Source: an uncultured Oscillospiraceae bacterium (GTDB lineage: Bacteria > Bacillota > Clostridia > Oscillospirales > Oscillospiraceae). From it: a stretch of 64,000 nt of DNA. The DNA lies in assembly GCA_910587345.1 (NCBI GenBank), contig CAJUKH010000026.1, positions 62,001 to 126,000 of the forward strand. Reading direction: 5' to 3'. Position numbers and translations under genes: made by a program. Every line of letters starts with the position of its first letter. Position 1 is the first letter of the stretch. This document shows positions 63,843 to 64,000 of this stretch, piece after piece. The notes below the pieces were generated by a model, which ran no database searches, was not told the origin of the DNA, and worked only from the letters and a program-made list of their open reading frames with translations.

Positions 63843-64000
63843 TTAACCTTCTTTCAGATACTGATATGCAAGGCGGGGCGTTCCGTCTGCCACATGGACA
63901 ATCCCGCAGCGGACAAAACCATGTTTGGTCAACAGATGCTGCATGGTTTTATTGTTTTCATGGGTATCTGCACGAATATTGTCACTTTGCTGCTTGCAAA
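63843..64000 (-). CDS. GNAT-family N-acetyltransferase, C-terminal part
   Basis: The window edge cuts this gene; 52 codons remain. The visible end reads DNIRADTHENNKTMQHLLTKHGFVRCG and then RLAYQYLKEG. That is motif B and the C-terminal strand of GNAT acyltransferases, in which the conserved N-x-x-M-x-x-L-x-K-x-G-F turn contacts acetyl-CoA. The substrate cannot be told. The 122 bases between it and the zinc-ribbon gene show no gene or clear regulatory element. Confidence 0.8.
   Translation of the reverse strand, partial: CKQQSDNIRADTHENNKTMQHLLTKHGFVRCGIVHVADGTPRLAYQYLKEG

Noticed and set aside
1..64000. CRISPR arrays, prophage genes, insertion sequences, tRNA or rRNA genes
   Set aside because: No regularly spaced repeats, transposases, phage structural genes or cloverleaf-like segments were found by reading; a tRNA-Trp often found near secE is absent, as the rpmG-secE gap is too short.

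Overview
This window reads as a chromosomal segment of a spore-forming anaerobic member of the Clostridia. The evidence is spoIIGA-sigE-sigG, two CotF-type coat proteins, a SleB-type hydrolase, NfnAB, a BadF/HgdC-type acyl-CoA dehydratase activase, T-box and SAM-I leaders, and an archaeal-type AspRS grouped with GatCAB. An Oscillospirales (Flavonifractor/Oscillibacter-like) source is my guess from protein flavour; the genus cannot be fixed by eye. No rRNA, tRNA, insertion sequence, prophage or CRISPR array was seen. It is mostly a core-genome region with accessory membrane and regulatory modules.

Layout. 1-1.8 kb: the 3' end of an AadA-like nucleotidyltransferase gene, then a Crp/Fnr-type regulator divergent from a methyltransferase with a perfect palindrome between them. 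1.8-4.3 kb (minus): sigG, sigE and spoIIGA. 4.5-8.5 kb (plus): rpmG-secE-nusG-rplK-rplA and rplJ-rplL, with structured leaders. 8.5-12.9 kb: mgtE with a long structured leader, an AlaX-type editing protein and two unknown genes. 13-16.3 kb (minus): rpsB-tsf and a tatB-tatA-tatC operon. 16.5-20.4 kb (minus): a Tat-exported FMN-binding lipoprotein, hprK and iscS-iscU. 20.5-23.4 kb (minus): small coat proteins, an unknown gene and a PadR-DUF1700-DUF4097 operon.

23.6-29.2 kb (plus): a two-part 2-hydroxyacyl-CoA dehydratase activase-like system, a lipoprotein, a 56-nt hairpin that sequesters a ribosome-binding site, and two small proteins. 29.2-38.8 kb (minus): DUF2975/XRE/membrane-protein genes, nfnA-nfnB, and a response regulator-ABC transporter-histidine kinase operon. 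38.8-47.2 kb: rqcH, mrnC, a radical SAM protein, an HxlR regulator, a MATE pump behind a promoter and terminator, an NlpC/P60 protein, an O-antigen-ligase-like protein and a GT4 glycosyltransferase. 47.3-53 kb: metK with a SAM-I riboswitch, a rhomboid-like protein, ispE, an aminotransferase/Lrp pair and a family 4 uracil-DNA glycosylase. 53-58 kb (plus): an Asn-specific T-box leader controlling aspS-gatC-gatA-gatB, a coherent transamidation pathway. 58-64 kb: a UshA-like nucleotidase, a SleB-like hydrolase, guaB, an acyl-ACP thioesterase, a zinc-ribbon protein and the end of a GNAT gene.

Start codons were chosen from Shine-Dalgarno position and family length; several are GTG or TTG. Promoter, operator and RNA-structure calls were made by eye and have not been tested by computation.
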